This document shows, one piece after another, positions 43,160 through 52,004 of a stretch of 64,000 nucleotides of DNA. Under the pieces are notes generated by a model that was not told the DNA's origin, did not search any database, and saw nothing but the letters and a program-made list of their open reading frames with translations. Both the position numbers and the translations under genes were made by a program. The stretch comes from Permianibacter sp046297695 (GTDB taxonomy: Bacteria; Pseudomonadota; Gammaproteobacteria; Enterobacterales; Permianibacteraceae). Each line of letters begins with the position of its first letter. Position 1 is the first letter of the stretch. The stretch covers positions 32,651 to 96,650 of the forward strand of contig JBKBHF010000009.1 in assembly GCA_046297695.1 (NCBI GenBank), given 5' to 3'.

Positions 43160-43750
43160 ATGAGCAGCAGTAACCAACGCATAGGCATCATCGAAACCGG
43201 TGCCGGCAATCTCGCCAGCCTGCAGGCCGCTGTCGAGCGCGCCGGCCGTGTCGCGGTGCGGCTGAAGACGCCGCAGCTCGACGGCATCGATCAACTGATC
43301 ATTCCCGGCCAGGGTCGCTTCGGTCCGGTGATGCAAACGCTGGAAGACCGACAATGGGTGCCGGCCCTACGCAACTGGTTCAACAACAAACAACCGCTGC
43401 TCGGCATATGCGTCGGCCTGCAAGTGTTGTTCGATGCCAGCGAGGAAGACCCCGGCGTTCGTGGCCTGGGTTTGCTGCGTGGCGAAGTGCGCCGACTCAA
43501 TAGCCCCAAGCAGCCGATGATGGGCTGGGCACCGGTGGTGTTCGATGAAGCGGCAAATGAACCCAATGGCGATGCCTACTTCGTCAACAGCTTTGTCGTA
43601 CCGGCAGCAAAGGAGGCCATTGCATGGACCCAATACGGCGAACGCTTTTGCGCCGTCGTGCGCGCCGGCACCTGGACAGCCTGTCAGTTTCATCCGGAAA
43701 AATCCGGCGCTTACGGCGCGATGCTGCTGGATCGGTGGTTGCTGAAATGA
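43160..43750 (+). CDS. hisH: Imidazole glycerol phosphate synthase glutaminase subunit HisH
   Basis: Class I glutamine amidotransferase that feeds ammonia to HisF. The 196-residue protein has the catalytic Cys in LLGICVGLQVLF and His/Glu in CQFHPEKSG, and begins IGIIETGAGNLASL. It is 19 bp after hisB and overlaps hisF (ATGA). Confidence 0.95.
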   Translation: MSSSNQRIGIIETGAGNLASLQAAVERAGRVAVRLKTPQLDGIDQLIIPGQGRFGPVMQTLEDRQWVPALRNWFNNKQPLLGICVGLQVLFDASEEDPGVRGLGLLRGEVRRLNSPKQPMMGWAPVVFDEAANEPNGDAYFVNSFVVPAAKEAIAWTQYGERFCAVVRAGTWTACQFHPEKSGAYGAMLLDRWLLK

Positions 43751-44526
43751 TGTGCACACAAGCGGACAACACCTTGCGCAAGCGGATACTGCCCTGCCTC
43801 GACATGCGCGATGGCCGTGTCGTCAAGGGCGTGAAATTCGTCGGGTTGCAGGATCTCGGCGACCCGGTCGAATTGGCGCTGCGTTATGAACAGCAGGGCG
43901 CCGACGAGATCGTGCTGCTCGACATCAGCGCCAGCCCGGAGGGCCGCAAAACGCAGCTGGACGTGATTCAACGGGTCGCACAAAACCTGTCGATTCCGTT
44001 CACGGTGGGTGGCGGCACACGCGTATTGGATGACATCTGGGCACTGCTCGATGCCGGTGCCGACAAGGTTTCCATCAACTCGGCGGCGCTGAATGCCCCG
44101 GGGCTGATTGATGCCGCCAGCCAGCAGTTCGGTAGCCAGTGCATCGTGGTGGCAATTGATTTTCTGTTGGCGCCGGATGCGCTGTACGAAGTGGTCAGCC
44201 ACGGCGGCCGCACCCGCACCGGCCGCAATGCCCGTGACTGGGCAAAGGAAGCAGTGAACCGCGGTGCCGGCGAGCTGCTGCTGACCTGCATCGATCGGGA
44301 TGGCACCGGCGAAGGGTTTGAATTGGCGCTGACCGGCGAGCTGGCACGGACGCTGCCGGTGCCAGTCATTGCCTCGGGCGGCGCACGCACCGCGACACAT
44401 TTCATCGACGCCTTCGAACAAGGCATCGATGCAGGACTCGCCGCCGGCATTTTCCACCGCAACGAATTGCCGATTCCCGAATTGAAAGCGGCGCTGCGTG
44501 CAGCGGATGTTGCAGTTCGAATGTGA
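43747..44526 (+). CDS. hisF: Imidazole glycerol phosphate synthase cyclase subunit HisF
   Basis: TIM-barrel cyclase that uses ammonia from HisH to make imidazole-glycerol phosphate and AICAR. The 259-residue protein has catalytic Asp in ILPCLDMRDGRVVKGVKF and in VVAIDF, plus GGGTRVLDDI and IASGGARTA phosphate loops. The ATG at 43747 overlaps the hisH TGA; another ATG follows at 43750. A 234-bp gap separates it from hisA. Confidence 0.96.
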   Translation: MMCTQADNTLRKRILPCLDMRDGRVVKGVKFVGLQDLGDPVELALRYEQQGADEIVLLDISASPEGRKTQLDVIQRVAQNLSIPFTVGGGTRVLDDIWALLDAGADKVSINSAALNAPGLIDAASQQFGSQCIVVAIDFLLAPDALYEVVSHGGRTRTGRNARDWAKEAVNRGAGELLLTCIDRDGTGEGFELALTGELARTLPVPVIASGGARTATHFIDAFEQGIDAGLAAGIFHRNELPIPELKAALRAADVAVRM

Positions 44527-44573
44527 TCACAGGTTTTTACTCCCCTCCTTGTCAAGGGCGTAGCGGGGAAAAA

Positions 44574-44595
44574 GCACAGTGCAAATGCACTGTGC
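44574..44595. repeat. Perfect palindrome in the hisF-hisA gap
   Basis: A 10-bp perfect inverted repeat GCACAGTGCA/TGCACTGTGC around AA. The rest of the 234-bp gap (44527-44760) has further short inverted repeats (CGCTCTGCGC, CGCAACGCG) and C/T-rich blocks, but no gene. It looks like inserted intergenic repeat DNA inside the operon. Confidence 0.6.
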
Positions 44596-44760
44596 TCCCG
44601 CGAAGCGACATGCGCTCTGCGCATGGCTGGGCGAGGTTAGGGGGTGGTTAAGCGCAACGCGCTTGCCGGCGGAATATGTGCTCGTAGCCAACACCGCAAC
44701 CACCCCTGGCCCCTCCTTAGAAAGAAGGGGATCTACAGCAGGTTTTAGAGAGAACAGAAC

Positions 44761-45990
44761 ATGTTGATTCCAAGCATCGATCTCTACAACGGCCAAGCCG
44801 TGCAATGGCGTCAGGGCAAAGAAAAAGTGCTGGCGCGCGATGACGTCCGTGAACTGCTGGCCGAATTTGCGCTGTTTGGCGAAGTCGCGCTCATCGACCT
44901 CAACGCCGCGCTCGGTGAGGGCGACAACAAGGCGTTGATAAAGGATTTGCTGAAGCTCGCACCGTGCCGCGTCGGCGGCGGCATCCGCGATCTGGAAACG
45001 GCCCGCGAATACCTGAAGGCCGGCGCCAGCAAGCTTATCCTCGGCACCGCGGCACGCGCCGACTGGGTCAACAAACTGCCGCGCGATGCCCTGGTGTTTG
45101 CCATCGATGCCAATGGCGATGAGTGGGTCACCAAAGGCTGGCGCGAAGGCACCGGCGAAAAAGTGTTGGACCTCATTCCGACGCTCGCCAGCCGCTGCAG
45201 CGAATTCCTGTACACGCAGGTGCAGAAAGAAGGCATGTTGCAAGGCTTGGATGAACCGCGCGTGCGCACCGTGGTGAAAGCATCGCCAGTGCCGGTCACC
45301 GTCGCCGGTGGTATCACCACGCTCGACGACATCCGCTTACTGCGCGAACTCGGTGCCAACGGCCAAATCGGCATGGCGATTTACACCGGTACGTTCACAC
45401 TGGTCGATGCCCTGCTCGCCTCGATCGATTTTGGCAAGCAACCGCTCATCCCCACCATTGTGCAAGACGAAGCCAGCAACGAAGTGCTGATGCTCGCTTA
45501 CAGCAATGCCGACTCGCTGCGCGTCGCCTTGCAGGAACGCGCTGGCGTGTACTGGAGCCGCTCACGGCAATCGCTGTGGCGCAAGGGCGAAACCAGCGGT
45601 CATGTCCAGCAACTGGTTCGGGTCGATTTCGATTGCGACGGCGACAGCCTGCTTTTCCGCGTGCGCCAAACTGATCAGGCCTGTCACCTGAACCGCTGGA
45701 GCTGTTTTCCGGCGCAACGCAAACGGTTCAGTCTCGCCACGCTCGACAGCGTGCTCGCCTCGCGGCAATCCGCGCCTAAGCCAGGCTCGTATACCGCCGA
45801 GCTGTATGCCAGCGCCGCACTGCGGGCTGAGAAACTGCGTGAAGAAACCGAAGAGCTGATTGAAGCCGAGACACCGGAGCATGTCCGCTGGGAAGCCGCT
45901 GACTTGCTGTATTTCGCGCTGGTTAATGCACGCGCAAAAGGCGTGTCACTGGCGGAGATTGAGAATGAATTGCGCAGCAGACATGCGTAA
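44761..45990 (+). CDS. hisA: HisA-HisI-HisE triple fusion
   Basis: A 409-residue protein joining three histidine enzymes. Residues 1-225 are a HisA isomerase TIM barrel with D7 in IPSIDLYNGQAV, CRVGGGIRDLETA, D116 in VFAIDANG and VTVAGGITTLDDI. Residues about 226-325 are PRA-cyclohydrolase (HisI) with GETSGH (276-281), the metal cluster FDCDGD (290-295) and ACH (307-309) ending WSCF. Residues about 326-409 are PRA-pyrophosphohydrolase (HisE) with EKLREETEELIEAE (357-370) and WEAADLLYFALV. HisIE fusions are common; the added HisA is unusual. Together the three parts catalyse consecutive steps. There is no separate hisI or hisE. Confidence 0.93.
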   Translation: MLIPSIDLYNGQAVQWRQGKEKVLARDDVRELLAEFALFGEVALIDLNAALGEGDNKALIKDLLKLAPCRVGGGIRDLETAREYLKAGASKLILGTAARADWVNKLPRDALVFAIDANGDEWVTKGWREGTGEKVLDLIPTLASRCSEFLYTQVQKEGMLQGLDEPRVRTVVKASPVPVTVAGGITTLDDIRLLRELGANGQIGMAIYTGTFTLVDALLASIDFGKQPLIPTIVQDEASNEVLMLAYSNADSLRVALQERAGVYWSRSRQSLWRKGETSGHVQQLVRVDFDCDGDSLLFRVRQTDQACHLNRWSCFPAQRKRFSLATLDSVLASRQSAPKPGSYTAELYASAALRAEKLREETEELIEAETPEHVRWEAADLLYFALVNARAKGVSLAEIENELRSRHA

Positions 45991-46053
45991 CGTGCGTTGC
46001 GCGAAATAGCAGCGAAAGTTTCTGCCGTACCTTGCGAGCGGCAACTCCCCCAA

Positions 46054-46109
46054 CCCTCGCCTTTGACAGGTGAGGGAGCGATCTCTCCTCCCCCTGCCAA
46101 AGGGGGAGG
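46054..46109. repeat. Two palindromes in the hisA-hisD gap
   Basis: Hairpins CCCTCGCCT/AGGTGAGGG (46054-46062 with 46068-46076) and CCTCCCCCT/AGGGGGAGG (46087-46095 with 46101-46109), of the same C/T-rich type as the repeats near 38.15 and 47.4 kb. No T run follows, so they are not typical terminators. Confidence 0.6.
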
Positions 46110-46165
46110 CCGGGTGGGGGGTTATTGCCGCCCCAGCCCATTAAGAACAAGCGGAATCAACCACC

Positions 46166-47368
46166 GTGATTTACACCACCCAAAACTGGCAGCGCCCCGC
46201 GCTAGCTGACAACCGCGACATCAGCCGTCGCGTCAGCGACTTGCTGCGCGACATCGAAGCCAACGGTGATGCCGCCATCACCGCCGCGTCGGAAAAATTC
46301 GATGGCTTTGCGCCGCAAGTCATTGAGCTGCAGCCGTTTGAAAGCTACGAGCTAGCGCCGGCTCTCGCTGCCGCCATCCGCACCGCCGCACACCGCATCG
46401 AACGCTTTGCGCGGGCACAGCGTGCTGCACTGACCGACATCGAGTTCGAAGATGAGTACGGCCTTTACGGGCACCGCGCCGTGCCGCTGGAACGCATCGC
46501 GGCCTACATTCCGGGTGGTCGCTACCCGCTGATCTCTACCGCGTTGATGACCTTGCTCCCGGCGCGTGTTGCCGGCGTGACCGAGCGCATTGCGCTGTCG
46601 CCGTCGGTGAATCCGGCGCTGCTCGCCGCGGCGAGCCTTGCCGGTGCCACCCGCTTCGTCCGCATCGGCGGCGCGCAGGCGATTGCCGCCGCTGCTTGCG
46701 GTTCACAATGGACGCCGGCCGTTGACATGATCATCGGGCCCGGCAATGCCTATGTCGCCGAAGCCAAGGCGCAGCTGCAAACCCGCGTGCGCATCGACAC
46801 CGTTGCCGGACCGAGTGAAGTGCTGATTCTTGCCGATGCCGAGGCGCCGGTGGCATGGCTTGTCGAAGATGCCATTGCCCAAAGCGAACACGGACCTGAT
46901 GCACTGGCGGTGATCGTCAGTTGCAATGATGCCTGGCTGCAACAGGCCGAGCGTGCGCTGAATGCCAACACGGATGGTGCGGCACTGTTGGCACGCCAGC
47001 AGATCCAGTTGGTGTTGGCCCGCGATGCCGATGAGGCCGCCGCATTCAGCAACCATTTTGCCCCTGAGCACCTGATGCTCTGCGACAGTGCGATTGCGCC
47101 AACGCAATTGCAGCATTACGGCGCCCTGTTCATCGGCGCCCGCAGTCCGGTCGCGCTCGGTGATTACTTGTCCGGCCCGAACCACACGCTGCCCACCGCT
47201 GGCGCCGCCCGGCGCAGCAGCGGCCTGTCGGTGCTGGATTTCCTGCGCATCCAGACCCAGCAAACGATTGTCAAAGGCTTGCCGCTCTATCAAGCGGCAG
47301 CGGCGCTGGCGGATGCGGAAGGATTGGTGCATCACGCGGAGAGTCTGCGTTTGCGCAGTAAAGCGTGA
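46166..47368 (+). CDS. hisD: Histidinol dehydrogenase HisD
   Basis: Last enzyme of histidine synthesis, oxidising histidinol in two NAD-dependent steps. The 400-residue protein shows LERIAAYIPGGRYPLIS, RIGGAQAIAAAACG, MIIGPGNAYVAEAK, the zinc/base segment AQSEHGPDA, and GPNHTLPTAGAARRSSGLSVLDFL. It is shorter than the 430-residue E. coli form. GTG at 46166 starts it. In most gammaproteobacterial operons hisD follows hisG; here it is last, after a repeat-bearing gap, so part of the operon has been rearranged. Confidence 0.95.
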   Translation: MIYTTQNWQRPALADNRDISRRVSDLLRDIEANGDAAITAASEKFDGFAPQVIELQPFESYELAPALAAAIRTAAHRIERFARAQRAALTDIEFEDEYGLYGHRAVPLERIAAYIPGGRYPLISTALMTLLPARVAGVTERIALSPSVNPALLAAASLAGATRFVRIGGAQAIAAAACGSQWTPAVDMIIGPGNAYVAEAKAQLQTRVRIDTVAGPSEVLILADAEAPVAWLVEDAIAQSEHGPDALAVIVSCNDAWLQQAERALNANTDGAALLARQQIQLVLARDADEAAAFSNHFAPEHLMLCDSAIAPTQLQHYGALFIGARSPVALGDYLSGPNHTLPTAGAARRSSGLSVLDFLRIQTQQTIVKGLPLYQAAAALADAEGLVHHAESLRLRSKA

Positions 47369-47426
47369 ACGCGCGATCAGATTGGTGGTGTGCGCGCAAA
47401 TGGTGTGAACAACACATCAACAGATC

Positions 47427-47539
47427 CCCTCCCCCTTGATGGGGGAGGGTTAGGGAGAGGGTGAAGAAGGTTCAATCCGTAGTAGCCTCTCGAGCTGCCG
47501 GCTCACCCTCACCCCAGCCCTCTCCCCTCAAGGGAGAGG
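47427..47539. repeat. MITE-like imperfect inverted repeat after hisD
   Basis: Two outer hairpins, CCCTCCCCC/GGGGGAGGG (47427-47435 with 47441-47449) and CCTCTCCC/GGGAGAGG (47519-47526 with 47532-47539), lie in arms of about 40 bp. The arms are imperfect reverse complements of each other. The element could fold into a cruciform. The 323-bp gap 47369-47691 holds this and the next repeat, and no gene. Confidence 0.7.
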
Positions 47540-47599
47540 AAGCCAACATGCCACCGTCACCTAAGCTTGCAAGCTTTCAAGCCGCGATGGAGTCGTTGC

Positions 47600-47673
47600 T
47601 GTAGGAGCGGCCTTGGCCGCGATGATTCTTCATTTCGAGTAGGGAATGAATCGCGGCCAAGGCCGCTCCTACA
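47600..47673. repeat. REP-type inverted pair
   Basis: Perfect 24-bp inverted arms (47600-47623 and 47650-47673) starting TGTAGGAGCGGCC are separated by 26 bp. Palindromic GTAGGAGCGG-type elements are common dispersed REP sequences in Pseudomonas and Xanthomonas relatives. It may also act as a transcription stop between the convergent hisD and usp genes. Confidence 0.8.
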
Positions 47674-47691
47674 AAAGCACGACAGCTGGGT

Positions 47692-48153
47692 TTAGTGCTT
47701 CTTCTCTTCCCGGTAAACCAACACCGGAATCGAGCAGTGCGTCAGCACTTTCTGCGTTTCGGACCCCAGCAACAGCGCCGACACACCGCGCCGACCATGC
47801 GACGCCATGAAGATCAGATCGCAGCCCTGCTTCTTGGCGGCAGCGATGATGCCCTGCCACGGCGCATCACAGATGTCAGTCATGCCATCGCTGTTGACGC
47901 CCGCCTGTTGCGCCAGCTTGGCTGCGCCTTCCAGCAAATGCTTGGCTTCCTGCGCCCGCACGTCGGCAAATATCTGCTGGGCGCCGGCATCGATGATCAC
48001 GCCCTCACCGGCAATCACTGGTGGCACGAATGCCGGCTGGGCATGGTAGAAGCTGACGCGCGCGCCGGCCTCGCGGGCAAAACTCAGCACGCGTTGCACG
48101 GTCGATTGCGACATCTCCGAACCATCGATGGGTACCAGAATATGCTTGAACAT
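47692..48153 (-). CDS. Universal stress protein (UspA family)
   Basis: A 153-residue single Usp domain. It starts HILVPIDGSEMS and has the ATP-binding type motif GRRGVSALLLGSETQKVLTHC, followed by the terminal strand IPVLVYRE. ATP-binding Usp proteins help cells survive stress and growth arrest. GGGAG precedes the ATG. It is a single-gene unit convergent with hisD. Confidence 0.93.
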   Translation of the reverse strand: MFKHILVPIDGSEMSQSTVQRVLSFAREAGARVSFYHAQPAFVPPVIAGEGVIIDAGAQQIFADVRAQEAKHLLEGAAKLAQQAGVNSDGMTDICDAPWQGIIAAAKKQGCDLIFMASHGRRGVSALLLGSETQKVLTHCSIPVLVYREEKKH

Positions 48154-48264
48154 GGTGTTGCTCTCCCTGCCACGCGAACCTAGTCAATTTGTACGCCCAA
48201 TCTGGGGCCATTGCAGCTGATTTGGATCAAGCTTTCGCCACTTGCAGCACCAGCAAAACGGCGC

Positions 48265-48768
48265 TCAATCCCGACCGACTCGACTTGACCGCCGCTCCAG
48301 CAACACCGTGTCCTGCCAGACGCCGTCGCGCTGGGCGATGCGTTCGCGGTAACCGACTTCACGAAAGCCACAAGCCTTATGTAAGGCAATGCTGGCAGTG
48401 TTGCGCCGGTTGATGGTGCCCTGCAGCGTCCAGAAGCCTGCCGCCTCCGAAGCCTCGATCAAGGCCAGCAGCAGCTGCCGGCCAATGCCCTTCCCTTGCG
48501 CTGCGCTGGCGACGTAAACACTCAACTCGGCGACGCCGCGGTAACAGGCACGTGCGGAAATCGCCGACAACACCGCCCAGCCGAGCACCTGACCCGCCTG
48601 TTCCGCCACCAGCCGTGGTGCCGACAAGAACCGCTGATTGAAGCCGGTCCAATCGGGGCATTGGGTTTCAAACGTGGCGATACCTGAAGCGATACCTTCA
48701 GCAAAAATGGCGAGCACCGCATTGGCATCGCCATGCTGCATGTCACGTAACTGAACTGGCTGCCCCAT
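48265..48768 (-). CDS. GNAT N-acetyltransferase (phosphinothricin acetyltransferase-like)
   Basis: A 167-residue GNAT protein. It has GIASGIATFETQCP near the start, the acetyl-CoA loop AAQGKGIGRQLLLALIEASEAAGF, and LHKACGFREVGYRERIAQRDGVWQDTVLLER. The pattern is that of the Pat/MnaT subgroup, which acetylates methionine-like or phosphinothricin-like amines; the true substrate is unknown. I start at ATG 48768; the frame is open to 48852 but without family similarity. Confidence 0.88.
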   Translation of the reverse strand: MGQPVQLRDMQHGDANAVLAIFAEGIASGIATFETQCPDWTGFNQRFLSAPRLVAEQAGQVLGWAVLSAISARACYRGVAELSVYVASAAQGKGIGRQLLLALIEASEAAGFWTLQGTINRRNTASIALHKACGFREVGYRERIAQRDGVWQDTVLLERRSSRVGRD

Positions 48769-48790
48769 CACGACGTTATCACCACTGCCA

Positions 48791-50920
48791 TCAGGCTGCG
48801 ATGCCAAGCCAGCCCTGCAGAATACCCTTGTACCAGAGCACACCCGCCGCACTCAGGACCAACAAAAGCACCAGCCAAGGCCAGCGCGAGCGCTTTTCAG
48901 CATAAGGATCTGTCAGCGCGCGCTCCGAGCCCGCCGGCAATGCCGCGATGCTGGTCAGTGCGGTACCAAACGGAATATTGATTTTTACCATGGAGTTCAC
49001 CGCCCAGCCGTTGGCGTCGAGAATCGGGCCGAGATTGCGCTGACGCAGCTTGAACCAGGCCATGATCATCGACGGACCGGAAACCAGCAGCAGCCCACCG
49101 ACCAGCGCAAGCGGCATCTGCCACCACTCCAGCGCCAGGAAGCCGCTGACGACTGCCGCCAGCGCGGTACCGATGGCACCGATCGCCAGGCCGATCGCCG
49201 CGAAGATACCGGCGAATTTGGCGACATCAAATGGCGCGGCTGGCGCCGGTTTTTCCCCGGAGGTGACCTTGCCGGTAGCATCGGTGACACCGGCGGCCGA
49301 TTTCTCTTCAATGGCTTTGTCTTTCGAGGCAGCGAACTTCTGGGCCTGCTCAGAAATCATCCGGGCAATGCGCCGATACGGAGTGAAGAACGCCTCGCGC
49401 ACGCTGATTGGGTTTTCCACGATCTTGCTGACAGTCGCATCCCAGTCATTACCGGCGCGGTCGTAATAAATGCCATTTCGGCCGACCATCAGGTTGCCGG
49501 CGTCACCCGCCGTAACCGCAGCGACAATAGTGATTTTCTCGCCGGTCTTTTTGCGCACGCAATCGCAATACAATAGATATGCCCGCGAAAGCCCGGCCAA
49601 CGCGCCGTGCTTGCCGGCATCGTTGACCCGTACCACCAGATCGCAGCTGCGGCCATCGATAAACAGCGTGCCGTTCTGGAAAACCGCCTTGTCCTTGCGG
49701 GCAAAGAAATCGCGAAAGTTTACGAAGTTGTTCAGCAGCACACGCAGGTAACGCTGATAGCGCACCAGCTTGTCGACCGACACAATCTCAGCCGCTTCAT
49801 CAGCGTGATCCCGATCATAAATAATCAGCGCCGCCAAATCGGCTGCGCAGGTGCTGGAAAGGATCGCACTCAGGCGCTCGCCGCCGAGTGCATTGACCGG
49901 ACTCTCCGGCTTGTTTGCCTGCCAGGTTTGGTATGGCGCCAACTTGGCTTTCACGGCCTCCCAGCCTGCTTTGCTCAGACTGTCGGATTTGCCGAGCACA
50001 GCTTCAAGCAAGGGCTTCAATGCATCGAGTTCCGCTTGCCACGCCGGATTGATGCCGGCGTTGAGCGGCAGCGCGCGCCCAGCCTCGATGCGGGCCAGCG
50101 GCAAACCTTCCGAGGCGGCACTGTCGGTATTGAGCAACTGGGTACCGATTGCAGCGAGATCGGCGTCGCTGCCATTCAATGCTGTCACGGCGCGCGCATC
50201 GTAACTGGCCAGATCGCAGCGGACGAAATAGTCATCGATTTTGGCGCGCAGATGCGCCAGTGCGGCGGCATGACCGGCCGTGTCACCACCGAACGGCAAC
50301 TCGGCACCGCCGCCGGCACGTTGCCAATCGACAAACGCTTTGGCGGCCGCGACAAAGGCATCGAGCTTGGCCTGTGAAACACCGGCGACACCACTGCGGT
50401 CGGTTTCGCCGCCCAGCGTGGCAATCACATCAGCAATCAACTGCTTGACCTCGGCGTTGTCACTGAGTTCGGCCGGTACGATGCCATCGCCATTCGGTCG
50501 GTTCGCCGGAAAGATCTTGCCGAGATCGGCGGTGTCGTCCACTGAAAGCTGGTGCGAAGTCTTGCCCAGATTGGCGACGATCTCGCGCGCCGACGCCAGC
50601 AGCTTGGCGCCCTCGGGATGCTGCTCGTTGATCGCGGCAAGCGGCAAGGCATCACCACTCAGCAACACTTCCGGTTGCTTGAGAACCGACAGCGCCCATT
50701 TGACCGCTGCCAGCACTTCCGGCACCCGCACACGGCCATCACCATCGGCATCGATATAGGCCAAGGTGCGGGCATCAAACTCGAGCCCCTGGGTCGGACA
50801 GGCCAGCGCAGCCCACAATTTCTGATCCAGTTCGGCCAGCGCTTGCCAGTCGGATATGCGGTCGAGACGAACCTGATCGAAGCCACCAGAACGAAAGAAT
50901 TGCCATTGATGTGCGGTCAT
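48791..50920 (-). CDS. Large EF-hand-bearing membrane protein of unknown function
   Basis: A 709-residue protein. Residues 57-68 form a canonical 12-residue EF-hand loop DADGDGRVRVPE with Asp at 1, 3 and 5 and Glu at 12, and PNGDGIVPAE near 142 looks like a degenerate second one. A large soluble region (about 160-545) follows. Then come two or three hydrophobic helices (about 573-600, 604-622 and 680-700). There is no signal peptide. I do not recognise a named family. AAGGA precedes the ATG. Likely a calcium-responsive membrane-attached protein; this is inference from the loop only. Confidence 0.75.
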   Translation of the reverse strand: MTAHQWQFFRSGGFDQVRLDRISDWQALAELDQKLWAALACPTQGLEFDARTLAYIDADGDGRVRVPEVLAAVKWALSVLKQPEVLLSGDALPLAAINEQHPEGAKLLASAREIVANLGKTSHQLSVDDTADLGKIFPANRPNGDGIVPAELSDNAEVKQLIADVIATLGGETDRSGVAGVSQAKLDAFVAAAKAFVDWQRAGGGAELPFGGDTAGHAAALAHLRAKIDDYFVRCDLASYDARAVTALNGSDADLAAIGTQLLNTDSAASEGLPLARIEAGRALPLNAGINPAWQAELDALKPLLEAVLGKSDSLSKAGWEAVKAKLAPYQTWQANKPESPVNALGGERLSAILSSTCAADLAALIIYDRDHADEAAEIVSVDKLVRYQRYLRVLLNNFVNFRDFFARKDKAVFQNGTLFIDGRSCDLVVRVNDAGKHGALAGLSRAYLLYCDCVRKKTGEKITIVAAVTAGDAGNLMVGRNGIYYDRAGNDWDATVSKIVENPISVREAFFTPYRRIARMISEQAQKFAASKDKAIEEKSAAGVTDATGKVTSGEKPAPAAPFDVAKFAGIFAAIGLAIGAIGTALAAVVSGFLALEWWQMPLALVGGLLLVSGPSMIMAWFKLRQRNLGPILDANGWAVNSMVKINIPFGTALTSIAALPAGSERALTDPYAEKRSRWPWLVLLLVLSAAGVLWYKGILQGWLGIAA

Positions 50921-51093
50921 GTTGCCGTCCTTGTTCTACGCCCAAAAAACGATATGCACCGATAAGGCCAGCTGCCGCTCCTTACCTTCCTCTGCCTCGG
51001 AAAACGAACCTGACACCGCCCTTGCAGCGGCACATGCCCGGCAACCATAGGACAAGCGTGCAGCCACGGCAAGTCTCGGCCGGTGCCGGGCGG

Positions 51094-51138
51094 CCACAAC
51101 AGACAAGGCCCGCACGCGGCGGGCCTTGTCTGTTGTGG
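51094..51138. other. Very stable 20-bp stem-loop downstream of trpA
   Basis: Perfect 20-bp inverted repeat (51094-51113 with 51119-51138) and a 5-base loop, 62 bp after the trpA stop. No T run follows on the minus strand, so it may be a weak or factor-dependent terminator or a transcript-protecting structure. I see nothing else in the 50921-51199 gap. Confidence 0.7.
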
Positions 51139-51199
51139 AAAGCGGTGGTTGGGCAAAACGGCTGACTGGGCAAAAAAGCGAGACGACCCGACAAGCGAG

Positions 51200-51994
51200 T
51201 TAGCGCTTGGTCGCTGTTTTCAGCTCCGTCACATAGCGCTGCACATTGGTAAGGCCGTTCGCATTCGCCGCCAGCCGCTGCACCAGCGCCGAACCGACGA
51301 TGACACCGGCGGCGCCGGCATCGAGCGCACCGCGCACATGCTCCGGGGAAGAAATGCCAAAGCCAAGAATCGCTGGTGCCGCATGGTGCTTGCGCAGCGC
51401 CGCCAGCAAATGCTCCAGCGGCATGTTGGCCGCCGTTTCCGAGCCGGTGACGCCGGCGCGCGACAACAAGTAAACATAGCCTTGTGACAAGCGCGCAACA
51501 TCGGCCTGGGTTCGTGCATTCGCATTCGGTGGCAGGATGAAGACGTTGTCGATGCCGGCCTTGGCACCCGCCGCGCGGATCAGTGCCGACTCACGCACCG
51601 GTACATCAGGCACCAATATTGAATCGACACCGGCGGCTTTTGTCGCGGCAAAGAAATGCTCGACACCGGCGCCATAGACCAAGTTGCCGTAAACCAGCAA
51701 ACCGATCGGCAACTGCGGAAACCGGTCCCGTACCCGCGCAACGATCGCCAACGCCGCCGGCGGCGTCACCCCGGCAGCGAGCGCACGATTGGCTGCCGCG
51801 ACGATGGTTGGGCCATCAGCAACCGGGTCGCTGTACGGAATGCCGAGCTCGAGCGCATCGGCGCCGGCTTCGACCACCGCACAGATCTGCGCGAAGGAGG
51901 TTTCCGGGTCCGGATCGCCGAGCATCAGAAATGGGATCAACGCGCCTTCCTTGCGATCGCGCAGGCGGGCAAACATATCTTGATAGCGGTTCAT
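51200..51994 (-). CDS. trpA: Tryptophan synthase alpha chain TrpA
   Basis: Cleaves indole-3-glycerol phosphate and channels indole to TrpB. The 264-residue TIM barrel shows IPFLMLGDPDPETS, the catalytic Asp in ELGIPYSDPVADGPTI (with ADALELG Glu), VPDVPVRES, and GFGISSPEHV. A strong GAGGAGG site precedes ATG 51994. Last gene of the aro-trp operon, 10 bp after trpB. Confidence 0.97.
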   Translation of the reverse strand: MNRYQDMFARLRDRKEGALIPFLMLGDPDPETSFAQICAVVEAGADALELGIPYSDPVADGPTIVAAANRALAAGVTPPAALAIVARVRDRFPQLPIGLLVYGNLVYGAGVEHFFAATKAAGVDSILVPDVPVRESALIRAAGAKAGIDNVFILPPNANARTQADVARLSQGYVYLLSRAGVTGSETAANMPLEHLLAALRKHHAAPAILGFGISSPEHVRGALDAGAAGVIVGSALVQRLAANANGLTNVQRYVTELKTATKR

Positions 51995-52004
51995 GTCTGC
52001 CTCC

